In this document: piece after piece, positions 11,503 through 23,999 of the stretch
How positions within the stretch are numbered: position 1 is the first letter of the stretch
Layout: each line of letters starts with the position of its first letter
NCBI GenBank assembly: GCA_949361645.1
Contig: OX442422.1
Coordinates: 2,879,563 to 2,943,562, forward strand
Reading direction: 5' to 3'
From: Spongilla lacustris
Lineage: Eukaryota > Porifera > Demospongiae > Spongillida > Spongillidae
Length of the DNA stretch: 64,000 nt
Notes under the pieces: generated by a model
Databases searched by the model: none
What the model was told of the DNA's origin: nothing
The model's input: the letters and a program-made list of their open reading frames with translations, nothing else
Translations under genes and position numbers: made by a program

Positions 11503-11868
11503 ATGGCGGAGTGCAAGAATAATTCGACGCATCACACTGGTAACGATGTTATGATCACAATCGTCACAGCTACGTGTGCGTCCGTGTTGATATGCATAGT
11601 TGCTGTGATCGCTATTTTTGCTTTGAATCTACACAAGATCATGGTTTACAGACTGGCCCTTTACCAAATCCTGAGTGCTGTTCTGCTAGGAACTTTGTGG
11701 ATTACAAGAACAGTGGTAAATGACGTGTTGGGATACAGTCCATCCAAAACCATGTCCGGTTTTGTGGTATATGCCCTTTTTTGTGCAACTATTGCCACCA
11801 ATTGAAAGTGATTCTTAACGCGTGGGCTGTCTTTCATCTGTTAGCTCTCTCCCTGTTTTACAGGAACC
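11503..11868 (+). pseudogene. Seven-transmembrane receptor N-terminal fragment, frameshifted and truncated
   Basis: From the ATG at 11503 the frame encodes a short extracellular tail with an NNST glycosylation site. A hydrophobic helix follows (about residues 17-41, ITIVTATCASVLICIVAVIA), then a short basic loop (NLHKIMVYR), a second helix (about 49-68) and a start of a third. The frame stops at 11803. One base out of phase, coding resumes as LKVILNAWAVFHLLALSLFY, another clear membrane helix, so a single-base deletion near 11801 is the likely lesion. Short tail, TM1, basic loop and TM2 fit a GPCR-like receptor; the exact family is not certain. Sequence identity ends at about 11869, where the satellite-armed palindrome begins, so the receptor is cut off. 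Confidence 0.6.
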
Positions 11869-14142
11869 CTAAAATTTCTGAGTCAGGTCCTCAACCTATA
11901 GACACACTTATTTATTTGTACCCCCCACCTTTAAATACCTTCCTACACACCTGATGGTGGCACTGTGCGTCTGAAGTAGTGCTATGGTGCTATGCTTGTG
12001 AAGTGGTGCCTATTGTGTAGTGCTATGGTGCTGTGTTTGTGAAGCATGTGAAGTAGTGCCATCCCTGTTTAGTGCTGAAGTAGTGCCATGGGTGAAGTAG
12101 TGCTATGGTGCTGATTGTGTAGTGCTATGGTGCTGATTGTGTAGTGCTATGGTGCTGATTGTGTAGTGCTATGGTGCTGATTGTGTAGTGCTATGGTGCT
12201 GATTGTGTAGTGCTATGGTGCCGATTGTGTAGTGCTATGGTGCCGATTGTGTAGTGCCATGGTGCTGATTGTGTAGTGCTGTGGTGCCGATTGTGTAGTG
12301 GTATGGTGCAGTGCTTGTGAAGTAGTGCTTTGGTGCTGATTGTGCAGTGCTATGGTGCTGCATTTATGACATGATATGGTGCAGTAGTGCTATGGTCAAT
12401 GGCATAAGAAGTATGGGGGCCATTGGGACCATAGCCCCCCCCCCCCCCCCCCCCCCCAAGTCCCTCCATAGTACCATGTATAAGAGTATAAATGGAGGGG
12501 GGAGGGGGGTGCCACGCACCATCCTAAACATAGGTCAGATCTCTCCCCCCTACCCCCTCGGCCTATAGACATGCTCATTTATTTGCACCCCCACCTTCCT
12601 ACACGCCTGATGGTGCTGTCCTTCTGAAGTAGTGCCTTGGCGCTATACTAGTAAAGTAGTGTTGTGGTGCTTATTGTGTAGTGCTATGGTGCTGCACTTA
12701 TCAAGTATTGATATTGTGCAGTGCTAAGCAATGCTATGGTGCTGTGTTTGTGAAGCATGTGAAGTAGTGCTATGGTGTTGTGCATGTGAAGTAGTGCCAT
12801 CCCTATTATGGTGCTGAAGTAATGCCATGGGTGAAGTATGTGTGCTGATTGTGTAGTGCTATGGTGCTGATTGTGTAGTGCCATGGTGCTGATTGTGTAG
12901 TGCCATGGTGCCATGGTATGTGCTATGCTTGTGAAGTACAGTGTAGTGGTGCTATGGTGCTGATTGTGTAATGCTATGTGTAGTGTTATGGTGCTGATTG
13001 TGTAGTGCAGTGCATGTGAAGTAGTGCCATCCCTGTTATGGTGCTGAAGTAGTGCCATGGGTGAATTATGTGTGCTGATTGTGTAGTGCTATGGTGCCAT
13101 GGTATGTGCTATGCTTGTGAAGTACAGTGTAGTGTTGCTATGGTGCTGATTGTGCAGTACTATGGTGCTGATATGGTGCTGATTGTGTAGTGCTATGGTG
13201 CCATTGTGTAGTGGTATGATGCAGTGCTTGTGAAGTAGTGCTACGGTGGTAAAAGTGTAATGCTATGGTGTTGAAGTAGTGCTATGGTGCTAAGCGTGTA
13301 ATGCTATGGTGTTGAAGTAGTGCTATGGTGCTGTGCCTGTGAAGTAATGCTATGGTGCTGATTGTGTAGTGCTATGGTGCTGCATTTATGACATAGTGCT
13401 ATGGTCAGTGGCAAAGGAAGTATGGGGGCCATTGGGACCCCCCTCCACAGTGTGAAATAGTGTTATGGTGCAGTCCCTGTGATGTTGTGCTATGGTGCTG
13501 TGCCTGTGAAGTAGTGCTATGGTGCTTGTGAAGTGCTTTTTAAAAAAACATACATGTTCAAGCTGGGAAATTTGTTGGTGTACATGTATTTGTATTTGAA
13601 TATGAACACTTACCATTCAGCTGGTATGTGAACACTATTACCATTCAGTCTATGTAAACTTTCCAGTGGCCCAGTCCTGCCATAATCTGTAGTGATAGGT
13701 TAACAATATTATTCACTGCCACCATATATGCAAGGCTTCCAAAGCTGCTTCTGTGAAGGACTGATCTTGTACTGTGTGAGCTCTTTTTTTGCACCCCCCA
13801 ACTTTATATACCTTCCTTCGCACCTGTTAGTGCCTTGGTGCTATGCTTATGAAGTAGTGCTATGGTGCTTGCTATGGTGCTGTTTTATCAGGAAGTGCTA
13901 TTTTGCAGTGCTATTGTTGCAGTGCCTGTGAAGCAGTGCTATGGTGCAGTGCCTGTTAAGTTGTGCTATGGTGCAGTGCCTGTTAAGTTGTGCTATGGTG
14001 CAGTGCCTGTTAAGTTGTGCTATGGTGCAGTGCTTGTGAAGTCGTGCTATGGTGCAGTGCCTGTTAAGTTGTGCTATACTGCAGTGCTTGTGAAGTAGTG
14101 CTATGGTGCAGTGCCTGTTAAGTTGTGCTATACAGCAGTGCT

Positions 14143-14215
14143 TGTGAAGTAGTGCTATGGTGCTGTGCCTGTGAAAAAGCACTTCACAGGCACAGCACCA
14201 TAGCACTACTTCACA
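14143..14215. repeat. Hairpin at the array inversion point
   Basis: Left half CTATGGTGCTGTGCCTGTGA and right half TCACAGGCACAGCACCATAG are exact reverse complements around a spacer of a few A/G/C bases (near 14177-14182). Array units before it run in one orientation and those after it in the other. Confidence 0.9.
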
Positions 14216-14289
14216 AACACTGCATCATAGCACTACTTTACAAGCACTGCACTATAAGAAATAACAAGCTTGTTGGTTGTGAACACAGT

Positions 14290-14550
14290 CTATGTAAACT
14301 TTCCAGTGGCCCAGACCTGCCATAATCTGTAGTGATAGGTTAGCAATATAATATTCACTGCTAACATATGCAAGGCTTCCAAAGCTTCTACCCCTGTGAA
14401 GCCTGGACTTAAAAAAAAATCTCTCAACACTGCTCTTGTACTATATGAGCTATTATACAAATATCCAAGTATGTTGCACAGCTCCCTGGGCCATGTATGA
14501 GGGGCACCACTTAGAATTTGCAAACACACACGTACAGACACACACACATA
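14290..14550 (-). other. Coding-like segment at the centre of the first palindrome
   Basis: A minus-strand open stretch reads from SGAPHTWPRELCNILGYLYN down to TYHYRLWQVWATGKFT and a stop at about 14290. It may start at an acceptor (TTCTAAG). The distal part is duplicated at about 13660-13780, where the same residues HYRLWQ.WATGKFT are kept but a stop interrupts the rest. Conservation of the reading frame between two copies hints at former coding. I do not recognise the protein; it may be part of the mobile unit or of a captured gene. Confidence 0.3.
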
Positions 14551-14589
14551 TGCAGGCACATATACACACACAATCACAGATGTAAGCAA

Positions 14590-15360
14590 TCACTAATGTA
14601 CATCAGGGTTGGCAGTCCGGGTAAGGATAGCTTTTGGAATTTAGAGGTGGTGGCAAGAGGTGAGGCAAGCTTATAGCTGGTGCCTCCGTATCTTAGGCTT
14701 CACACACACACACCCCAGGTCAGAGCACAAGGTGTCATTGGCAGTATGTATTGACCTGGGCACCCTCGCTTCCAATAGTGCTAGGGGGTTATATGAAGAG
14801 GTGAGAAGTGATGGGCAAGTCTAGAGCCATTGCCTTTCCCATGTACCAGTTGGATAACAGCTTTGGCAAGTTTTGGAGTGGTCAGGAGACATAGCTCCAC
14901 ACTGAGGTGGTCACTATAGCTGCATGATGGCCGAGGTGGTCGTAGCTTGCCTTAAAGAACATCTACTGTTTCTATCAGAGTCACCTTGACTATATTTCCC
15001 ATGCAGCCATTAAGTGGTGACCTGGCCTGCATGGCCTCAGTTCAAGGTGCACCTTGTACCATGGAAGCTACATGTGTATTGCTTGGGCATTGCACCCCAT
15101 TAAAACGGGGCTGTAAACTATACATGAACATTAATTAAAGGCGTAGTACGCTTTCAAAAAGGAAGATTTCAAGGAGCATCAGATGTGTACATGAGTCACA
15201 AGCCCATTCCCAATTTACATGAAAATGGGTGGTGCAAACTGTTGTCTTTTCAAATGAGGATTAAGGGCTAACCTTCCTACATGTATAGCAATTACCAATA
15301 CTCCTGAAACAAATAGGGTAACAAGTTGTCTTTGATCTGCAGTGGCTAGCCCACCATAAA
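14590..15360. other. Unique spacer inside the palindrome
   Basis: The sequence between the central coding-like segment and the right array. It has no open frame of note and no repeat that I can see within the window. Confidence 0.4.
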
Positions 15361-18352
15361 AAGCACTATTTCACAAGCACAGCACTATACTAGCACTTCT
15401 TAACAGGCGCTGCACCATAGCAATACTTCACAGGCACAACACCATAGCACTACTTCACAGGCACAACACCATAGCACTACTTCACAAGCATTGCACCATA
15501 GCTCTACTTCATAAATTCAGCACCATAGCATTACACTATTAGCACCATAGCAGTATACAATCAGCACCATAGCACTACACAATCAGCACCATAGCACTAC
15601 AAAATCAGCACCATAGTACTAACCAATCAGCACCATAGCACTACATCAGCACTAAACAGGGATGGCACTACTTCACATGCACAAAACTATAGCACTACTT
15701 CACATGCTTCACAAACACAGCACCATAGCATTCCACAATAGCACTACTTGATAAACACAGCCCATAGCACTACACAATAAGTACCACAACACCACTTCAC
15801 AAGCATAGCACCATAGCACTACTTCAGAAGCACAGTGCCACCATCAGGTGTGTAGGAAGGTATTTAAAGGTGGGGGGTACAAATAAATAAGCGTGTCTAT
15901 AGGTTGAGGACCTGACTCAGAAATTTTAGGATGGCGTATACCACTCCCCCCTCCATTTATACTTCTAAACATCATACAGAATAAAGGTGAAGGGGGAGGG
16001 GGGGGGGGGGGGCAATGCCTCTCTACAACAATAAAATGGAGGTAACGGCCCCTATGGCCCTTGCTTCCTCGCACAAGCACTGTACCATAGCACTACGTCA
16101 CAAGCACTGTACCATAGCACTACGTCACAAGCACTGCACCATAGCACTACTTCACAGCTACTGTACCAAGCACTCCTTCACAGTCACTGCACCATAGCAC
16201 TACTTCACAAGTATAGCACCATCAGGCGTGTAGGAAGGTGGGGGGTGCATATAAATGAGCATGTTTATAGGCCGAGGGGGGAGGGGGGAGAGATCTGATC
16301 TATATTAGATCTTTTAGGATGGCATGTAGCACCCCCCTCCATTTATATAACCCATAGCACTACGTCACAAACACTGCACCATAGCCCTACCTCATAAATG
16401 CAGCACCATAGCATTACACTATTAGCACCACAGCACTACACAATCAGCACCATAGCACTACACAATCAGCACCATAGCACTACACAATCAGCACCATAGC
16501 ACTACACAATCAACACCCTAGCACCCCACAATCAGCACCATAGCACATACCATGGCACCATGGCACTACACAATCAGCACACATAGCACTACACAATCAG
16601 CACCATAACACTACACAATCAGCACCATAGCACTACACAATCAACACCCTAGCACCACACAATCACCACCATAGCACATACCATGGCACCATGGCACTAC
16701 ACAATCAGCACACATAGCACTACACAATCAGCACACAGCACTACACAATCAGCACCATAGCACTACACAATCAGCACACATACTTCACCCATGGCATTAC
16801 TTCAGCACCATAATAGGGATGGCACTACTTCACATGCACAACACCATAGCACTACTTCACATGCTTCACAAACACAGCACCATAGCATTGCTTAGCACTG
16901 CACAATATCACTACTTGATAAGTGCAGCACCATAGCACTACACAATAAGCACCACAACACTACTTTACTAGTATAGCGCCAAGGCACTACTTCAGAAGGA
17001 CAGCACCATCAGGCGTGTAGGAAGGTGGGGGTGCAAATAAATGAGCATGTCTATAGGCCGAGGGGGTAGGGGGGTGAGATCTGACCTATGTTTAGGATGG
17101 TGTGTGGCACCCCCCTTCCCCCTCCATTTATACTCTTATACATGGTACTATGGAGGGACGGGGGGGGGGGGGGGGGGGGGGGGGGGCTATGGTCCCAATG
17201 GCCCCCATACTTCTTATGCCATTGACCATAGCACTACTTCACAAACACTGCACCATATCATGTCATAAATGCAGCACCATAGCACTGCACAATCAGCACC
17301 AAAGCACTACTTCACAAGCACTGCACCATACCACTACACAATCGGCACCATAGCACTACACATTCAGCACCATAGCACTACACAATCAGCACCACAGCAC
17401 TACACAATCGGCACCATAGCACTACACAATCGGCACCATAGCACTACACAATCAGCACCATAGCACTACACAATCAGCACCATAGCACTACACAATCAGC
17501 ACCATAGCACTACACAATCAGCACCATAGCACTACTTCACCCATGGCACTACTTCAGCACTAAACAGGGATGGCACTACTTCACATGCTTCACAAACACA
17601 GCACCATAGCACTACACAATAGGCACCACTTCACAAGCATAGCACCATAGCACTACTTCAGACGCACAGTGCCACCATCAGGTGTGTAGGAAGGTATTTA
17701 AAGGTGGGGGGTACAAATAAATAAGTGTGTCTATAGGTTGAGGACCTGACTCAGAAATTTTAGGATGGTGTATAGCACTTCCCCCCCCCCCACTCCCCCC
17801 TCCATTTATACTTTTATACATCATACAGAATAAAGGTGAGGGGGGAGGGGGGGGGCAATGCCCCCCTATGACAATAAAATGAGGGTAATGGCCCCCATGG
17901 CCCTTGCTTCCTCGCACAAGCACTGCACCATAGCACTAAGTCACAAGCACTGCACCATAGCACTACGTCACAAGCACTGCACCGTAGCACTACTTCTGAA
18001 CAAACACTGCACCATAGCACTACTTCACAAGCACTGTACCATCGCACTACAACACAAGCACTGCACCATAGCACTACGTCACAAGCACTGCACCATATCA
18101 ATATGCAATCAGCACCATAGCACTACTTCAAAAGCACAGAACGATGGCACTACTTCACTAGTTCATAAATGCAGAGTGCCATAGCACTACACAATCAGCA
18201 CCATAGCACTACTTCACCCATGGCACTACTTCAGCACCATAACGGGTACTGCACAATAGCACTACTTCACATGCACAACACCATAGCACTACTTTACAAG
18301 CACAGTAACAGCACTTCTTATAACTGGCACTGCACCATAGCACTAGTTTGTG

Positions 18353-18689
18353 TTGCTAACGTTGTGCAAAGAAGGCAGCAAGACTTATAGTACATGTAGT
18401 ATACAGTAAGGCTTAGCAATCGTACTTGTCCCCGGAAAGCCTTTTCCTAAATGAATCAATCACCACCCTCCTGATGTCTGCGATGTATTATAATGTGGCT
18501 ATGAGTGCGTACGTACCGAGTTGGCACGAGAGTTCACGTGCATTTCACGATCGCCTCAATTACTTGTTAACTTTACTTCGCTAATCGCTAGTTGTAAAGT
18601 CAAAGCCAGCCGTAACGAGATTGTTTCCACTTTAATTTTCAGCAAGCAAAAGTAGTACTGGGTCTTTGGGGCGGAGAATAGGCGGAGCC
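18353..18689. other. No recognisable feature
   Basis: Unique-looking DNA between the first palindrome and the next repeat; no supported frame. Confidence 0.4.
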
Positions 18690-19555
18690 AGATATAAATT
18701 GCATATTCATGTACTCGGAAGAACGGGAAGCGCGTTAAGATACATTGGTGGCGCGAATGGAGCGGGAAATATGCACTAACTTTGCACTGCCATATTACCG
18801 TAACGGATAATATACAAATCAACGATCTGAACAAATCAATAGCTACAGGACTTCACTATGTATGTTCCGAATTTGACGCATTTTCAACACTCGCACCTCG
18901 AGAAATGTGGATTTCTAACCCGCGGGGTTAACAAATGCTGCACCCGCTGCACGGAAAATACGTTGATTACAAAAATCGATTTCCACAGAGAGAAATGGTG
19001 TGGGAACAAGTGTACGAAATTTGAAAGAAAAAGGTTGTACCGTTGCGAAGATGTGCTGTTAAGTGTAACGTGCAATTTTTATAGTGATAAAATTATAACC
19101 CCAAAAGCCCGATTTTGCTGGACACTGTCCCATATATATATATGTTATAAAAATGCTTCTCGTTTGAATCGCTATATCTTCCGAACGGTTAACGCTATCA
19201 ACTTCCTATTTTCAGCACTTTATACTACACCATTTCCCTATGACAAAATACATTTTGGAGTCTTGCACTTGCTCCGTGCCAGTATTGCAACGTTCGATAC
19301 CTCGCCGGGTTCAAACCCGCCATAACTTTCTGTACGAGAAATCAAATCGCTTCAAATTCGGTTTGTAGGTAGAAAGGTCATATACCTATCGATTTGTTCT
19401 GTTCGTTAATTTTTATGTCATCCGTTACGGAGATACAGCGGTGCAAAGTTGGTACACTTTTCCCGCTCGAATCGCGCCGTTGTACGTACGCGAACCGCTT
19501 CCATTCACCGAAGCACATGAATATTCAACTATATCCTGTGGGCTGGGACATTTAT
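18690..19555. repeat. Inverted pair of the 460-bp dispersed repeat
   Basis: 18690-19135 is a diverged plus-strand copy (TGCATATTCATGTACTCGG through ACACTGTCCCATATATA). 19120-19555 is a closer copy on the minus strand, ending near ACATGAATATTCAACTATAT. The two face each other tail to tail. The minus copy is also the outer end of the left arm of the 19.1-28.8 kb palindrome. Confidence 0.8.
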
Positions 19556-20479
19556 AACGACCACCCCACCCACTACCATAGTCTGGGGACCTAGCTGAAT
19601 TGTTTCCTGCAGAAGAAGCTTTGCGCTTCAAGTTTTAGACGTTGACTTGAGCGTATGATTTCGAACGGTGCGAAGACGACAAGATATAAGATTAATCCGA
19701 CGAAGTAGTTTGAGAGCGGTAGCGATTGAAGGCAGATGATATAGCTGTGGAGCAGGCAGACGAGTATTGGATCCCAGAGTGGACAGCTGTGGAGTATGGC
19801 AGATAGCTGCGGAGCAAACAGTGGAGTAACTGCATGTGACCAGTACGCGGAGTGGACTTTACGGCAGACAGCAGTGGAATGAGCACTACTGCAGACGAAA
19901 CCTAAGGCAGGCAGGCAGGCAGGCAGGCAGCTATGTAATGGACCCCAAAGGGAAAAGTTCATAACTATACTATCAACAAAGCCAGGCACAGCTGTGGAAT
20001 GGATTCCAAAGTGGAATCCAGAGTGCAGTAACCAGCTGTAGAGATGGCAGGCAGATAGGTGTGTCCTTAAGACAGTGGAACAACTACCAACTAGTGTGGA
20101 GTGGACCATATAGTAGACAATACATGTAGGTAGTGGACCCTACGGCAGACATCAACACTGTACTGTATGGTAAGGACTCTACTGCAGACATCTATACTGT
20201 ATTGAGTGGACCCTACTGAGTGGACACTGCGGCAGACAACGGAATGGATCATATGGCAGGCAGACAACTGTAGATCGGACCATATGGTAGAACCTCACAG
20301 CAGTGGACACTGACAGCTGAGAAGCAGGCAGACAAGTATGTAACTTTGCAAGCAGTTGTGGAGTGCACTCTATAGCTATTCCTTACAGTGATCAGTGTCA
20401 ACCATGATGTGGTTTTGAATGGGCGCTACCCCTGTGCTAAGCCCTACTACTATTCCTTACAGTGAACCTAGTCAGCCAT

Positions 20480-23240
20480 GAAATGGACCCTCGTATTACT
20501 CAACTTCACCCTACCCCGTACTATTCAGTGGACTCCACCCTACGCCCGCCCCCCCCCCCCCCCCCCCCCACAACTATTCCTTACAGCAAACACAGTGTCA
20601 GCCAAGGAGTGGACCTTCATTTTAGTGGGAATCCATCGAATCCCTTGTGCTGCACCCTACAGCTATTCCTTACGGAGATCACCTTTTGAATGGAATCCAC
20701 CCTACTCTGTACGATTGAGTGGACTACCCCCTGTGCTATGCCCCACAACTATTCCTTACAGCGAACAGTGTCAACCATGGAGTGGGCTCTCTCATTAATG
20801 CACTCCAAACTACTCTGTACGATTGAGTGGAATCCTCCCTACCCTCTGTGCTACGCCCCACAACTATTCCATACAGCGAACAGTGTCAACCATGGAGTGG
20901 GCCCTCATATTAATACACTCCACGCTACTCTGTACGATTGAGTGGACTTCACCCTACCTTCTGTGCTAAGCCCAGCGAACAGTGTCAACCATGGAGTGGG
21001 CCTTCTTTTTAATGGAATCCACCCTACTCTGTACGATTGAGTGGACTCCACCAAACCCCCTGTGCTGCGCCCTACAACTATTCCTTACGGAGATCAACTT
21101 TTGAATGGACTCTACCCTACTCTGTACGATTGATATGACTCCACCCTACCCTCTGTGCTACACCCTACAACTATTTCTTACAGCGAACGGAGTGGGCTCT
21201 CTTATTAATGCACTCTACCCTACTCTGTACAATTGAGTGGACTCCACCAAACCCCCTGTGCTACGCCCTACAACTATTCCTTTCGGAGATCACCTTTTGA
21301 ATGGACTCTACCCTACTCTGTACGATTGAGTGGACTCCACCCTACCCCCTGTGCTACGCCCTACAACTATTCCTTACAGCGAACACTGTCAACCATGTAG
21401 TGGGCCCTCTTATTAATGCACTCCACCCTACTCTGTACGATTGATTGGACTCCACCCTACCCCCTGTGCTACGCCCTACAACTATTCCTTACAGCGAACA
21501 GTGTCAACAATGGTGTGGGCTCTCTCATTAATGCACTCCAACCTACTCTGTACGATTGAGTGGGCTTAACCCTACCCTCTGTGCTACACCCTACAACTAT
21601 TTCTTACAGCGAACGGAGTGGGCCCTCTTATTAATACACTCTACCCTACTCTTTACTATTCAGTGGACTCCACCCTACCCCCTGTGTTACGCCCTGGAAC
21701 TATTCCATACAGCGAACAGTGTCAACCATGGACTGGGCCCTCTTATTAATACACTCCACGCTACTCTGTACGATTGACTGGACTCCACCCTACCCTCTGT
21801 GCTAAGCCCAGCGAACAGTGTTAACCATGGAGTGGGCCTTCTTTTTAATGGAATCCACCCTACCCTGTAGAATTGAATGGACTCCACCCTACCCCCTGTG
21901 CTACGCCCTACAACTATTCCATACTGCGAATAGTGTCAACCATGGTGTGGGCTCTCTCATTACTGCACTCCAACCTACACTGTACGATTGAGTGGACTCC
22001 ACCCTACCCCCTGTGCTACGCCCTACAACTATACCTTACGGAGATCACCTTTTGAATGGACTCCACCCAACTATTCCTTACAGCAAACAGTGTCAACCAT
22101 GGAGTGGGCCCGCTTATTAATACACTCCACGCTACTCTGTACGATTGAGTGGACTCCACCCTACCCTCTGTGCTAAGCCCAGCGAACAGTGTCAACCATG
22201 GAGTGGGCCTTCTTTTTAATGGAATACACCCTACCCTGTAGAATTGAGTGGACTCCACCCTACCCCCTGTGCTACGCCCTACAACTATTTCTTACAGCGA
22301 ACAATGTCAACAATGGTGTGGGCTCTCTTATTAATGCACTCCACCCTACTCTGTACGATTGAGTGTAGTCCACCCTACCCTCTGTGTACGCCCTACAACT
22401 ATTTCTTACAGCAAACAGTGTCAACCATGGAGTGGGCCCTCTTATTAATGCAGTCTATCCTACTATGTACAATTGAGGGGACTCCACCCTATACCCCCTG
22501 TTTTACACCCTACAACTATTCCTTACGAGATCTCATTTTGAATGGACTCCACCCTACTCTGTACGATCGAGTGGACTCCACCCTACTTCTGTGCTACGCC
22601 CAGCGAACAGTGTCAACCATGAAGTGGGCCCTCTTATTAAAGCACTCCACCCTACTCTGTACGATTGAGTGGAGTCCACCCTACCCTCTGTGTACGCCCT
22701 ACAACTATTTCTTACAGCAAACAGTGTCAACCATGGAGTGGGCCCTCTTATTAATGCACTCTATCCTACTCTGCACAATTGAGTGGACTCCACCCTATAC
22801 CCCCTGTTTTACACCCTACAACTATTCCTTACAAGATCTCCTTTTGAATGGACTCCACCCTACTCTGTACGATTGAGTAGACTCCACCCTACTTCTGTGC
22901 TATGCCCAGCGAACAGTGTCAACCATGGAGTGGGCCCTCTTATTAATGCACTCCACCCTACTCTGTACGATTGGACTCCACCCTACACTCTGTGCTACAC
23001 CCTACAACCATTTCTTACAGAGATCACCTTTTGAATGGACTCCACCCTACCCTGTACTATTCAGTGGATTCCGTCCTAGTACCCTGTACTGCACCCTACC
23101 CCCCCCCCCCCTGTATTGCTTATAGTGAACAATGTCAGCCATGGATTGGACCCTCTTATTAATGGACTGCACCCTAGGTCCTGTACTATTGAGTGGAATC
23201 CACCCTACCCCTTACAGTGAACAAAATCAGCCATGAAGTG
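20480..23240 (+). repeat. 115-bp tandem array, left arm
   Basis: Consensus blocks in order: CTACTCTGTACGATTGAGTG, GACTCCACCCTACCCCCTGT, CTACAACTATTCCTTACAGC, GTGTCAACCATGGAGTGGGC, CTTATTAATGCACTCCACCC. Neighbouring TGTACGATTGA words lie at 21321, 21436 and 21551, a 115-bp spacing. Variant units lack parts or carry an inserted GGAGATCACCTTTTGAATGG block. Open frames across it shift phase every unit and are not genes. Confidence 0.93.
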
Positions 23241-23463
23241 GACTCGTATTTTAGTGGACTCCATCCTACCTTGTGCTGGTCTTACAGCAACTCCTTAATG
23301 ATCGCCTGAACACTTTTGTTGAACCTTATGCTAAGACTGCTACATGTACATGAGTATGTCAAGTTTGCATATGATATACATACGTGTAGCTATTGGTTTT
23401 CGTATTGGTGTTCACTGGTACATGAGCCAGGTAGTATGGTAGTTGCCTTAAAACATATATGAA

Positions 23464-23600
23464 CCTTACTAGCCCTGTCAGACCAACAAAGATCAGAGAT
23501 AGGGCTAGTAATGATATTCACCGTTAGTACAACAGCTCCGCTTAGTGGTGAATGTCATTACTAGCCCTATCTTTATGATCTTGGTTAGTCTGGCTATGGG
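23464..23600. mobile_element. Small hairpin element at the palindrome centre
   Basis: CTAGCCCTGTCAGACCAACA with GATAGGGCTAGTAATGATAT on the left mirrors GTCATTACTAGCCCTATCTT with GATCTTGGTTAGTCTGGCTA on the right around about 30 bp. It looks like a short MITE or a foldback remnant. No target duplication is clear. Confidence 0.6.
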
Positions 23601-23999
23601 GTACCTAGGCAAGGTACCAAAACTTTATCGTAAGCTTAGCAGTCATACATACATGTACAACAAGGTTCAACAAAGGTAGGGCACAGCATAGAAGTCTACA
23701 TGTAGGTTCCACTCCATAGTGAGGGGTCTCTACTATTAGGTCCACTCCATACTTGTCTGCAGTCTTTTGGACATACCTCTCTGTGGAGTCCATTCCATAG
23801 CTCTGCATTTTGGTGACAAATGTTTCTGCAGTCATGTTTTCCACCGTATCATTCACTTCATAGCTGTCTGCCATAGGGTCTACTCGGTACAGTAGATGTC
23901 GTTCCAAGCTAAACACAACCACCTCACCCTTGCCATCCTGCTACATGTATACATCTATGACCACACACCTTTGCCAGCCTGCACCAAGCTGAACATTGC

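Larger units (their letters stand above)
11869..18352. repeat. Large palindrome with 22-bp tandem-array arms
   Basis: The left arm begins AAATTTCTGAGTCAGGTCCT, then GGTACCCCCCACC-like sequence and an array of GTGCTATGGTGCTGATTGTG units (about 11960-14178). The same blocks occur in reverse complement to the right: the flank at 15807-15931 and again at 17640-17764, and arrays of CACCATAGCACTACACAATC (15361-18352). A C-run block near 12427-12600 pairs with a G-run block at 17030-17190. Blocks are duplicated in the right arm, so it is not a simple two-arm palindrome. Polarity flips at a short near-perfect hairpin at 14143-14215. Confidence 0.88.

Noticed and set aside
13862..14206. Cys/His-rich frames in the 22-bp arrays (also 12684-13058 and 17858-18184)
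   Set aside because: They come from repeated GTGCTATGGTGC/GCACCATAGCAC units on either strand; not genes.
23605..23922. 105-codon minus-strand frame at the palindrome centre
   Set aside because: The sequence resembles degenerate array-flank words (TCCACTCCATA, CTGCAGT); no domain recognised.
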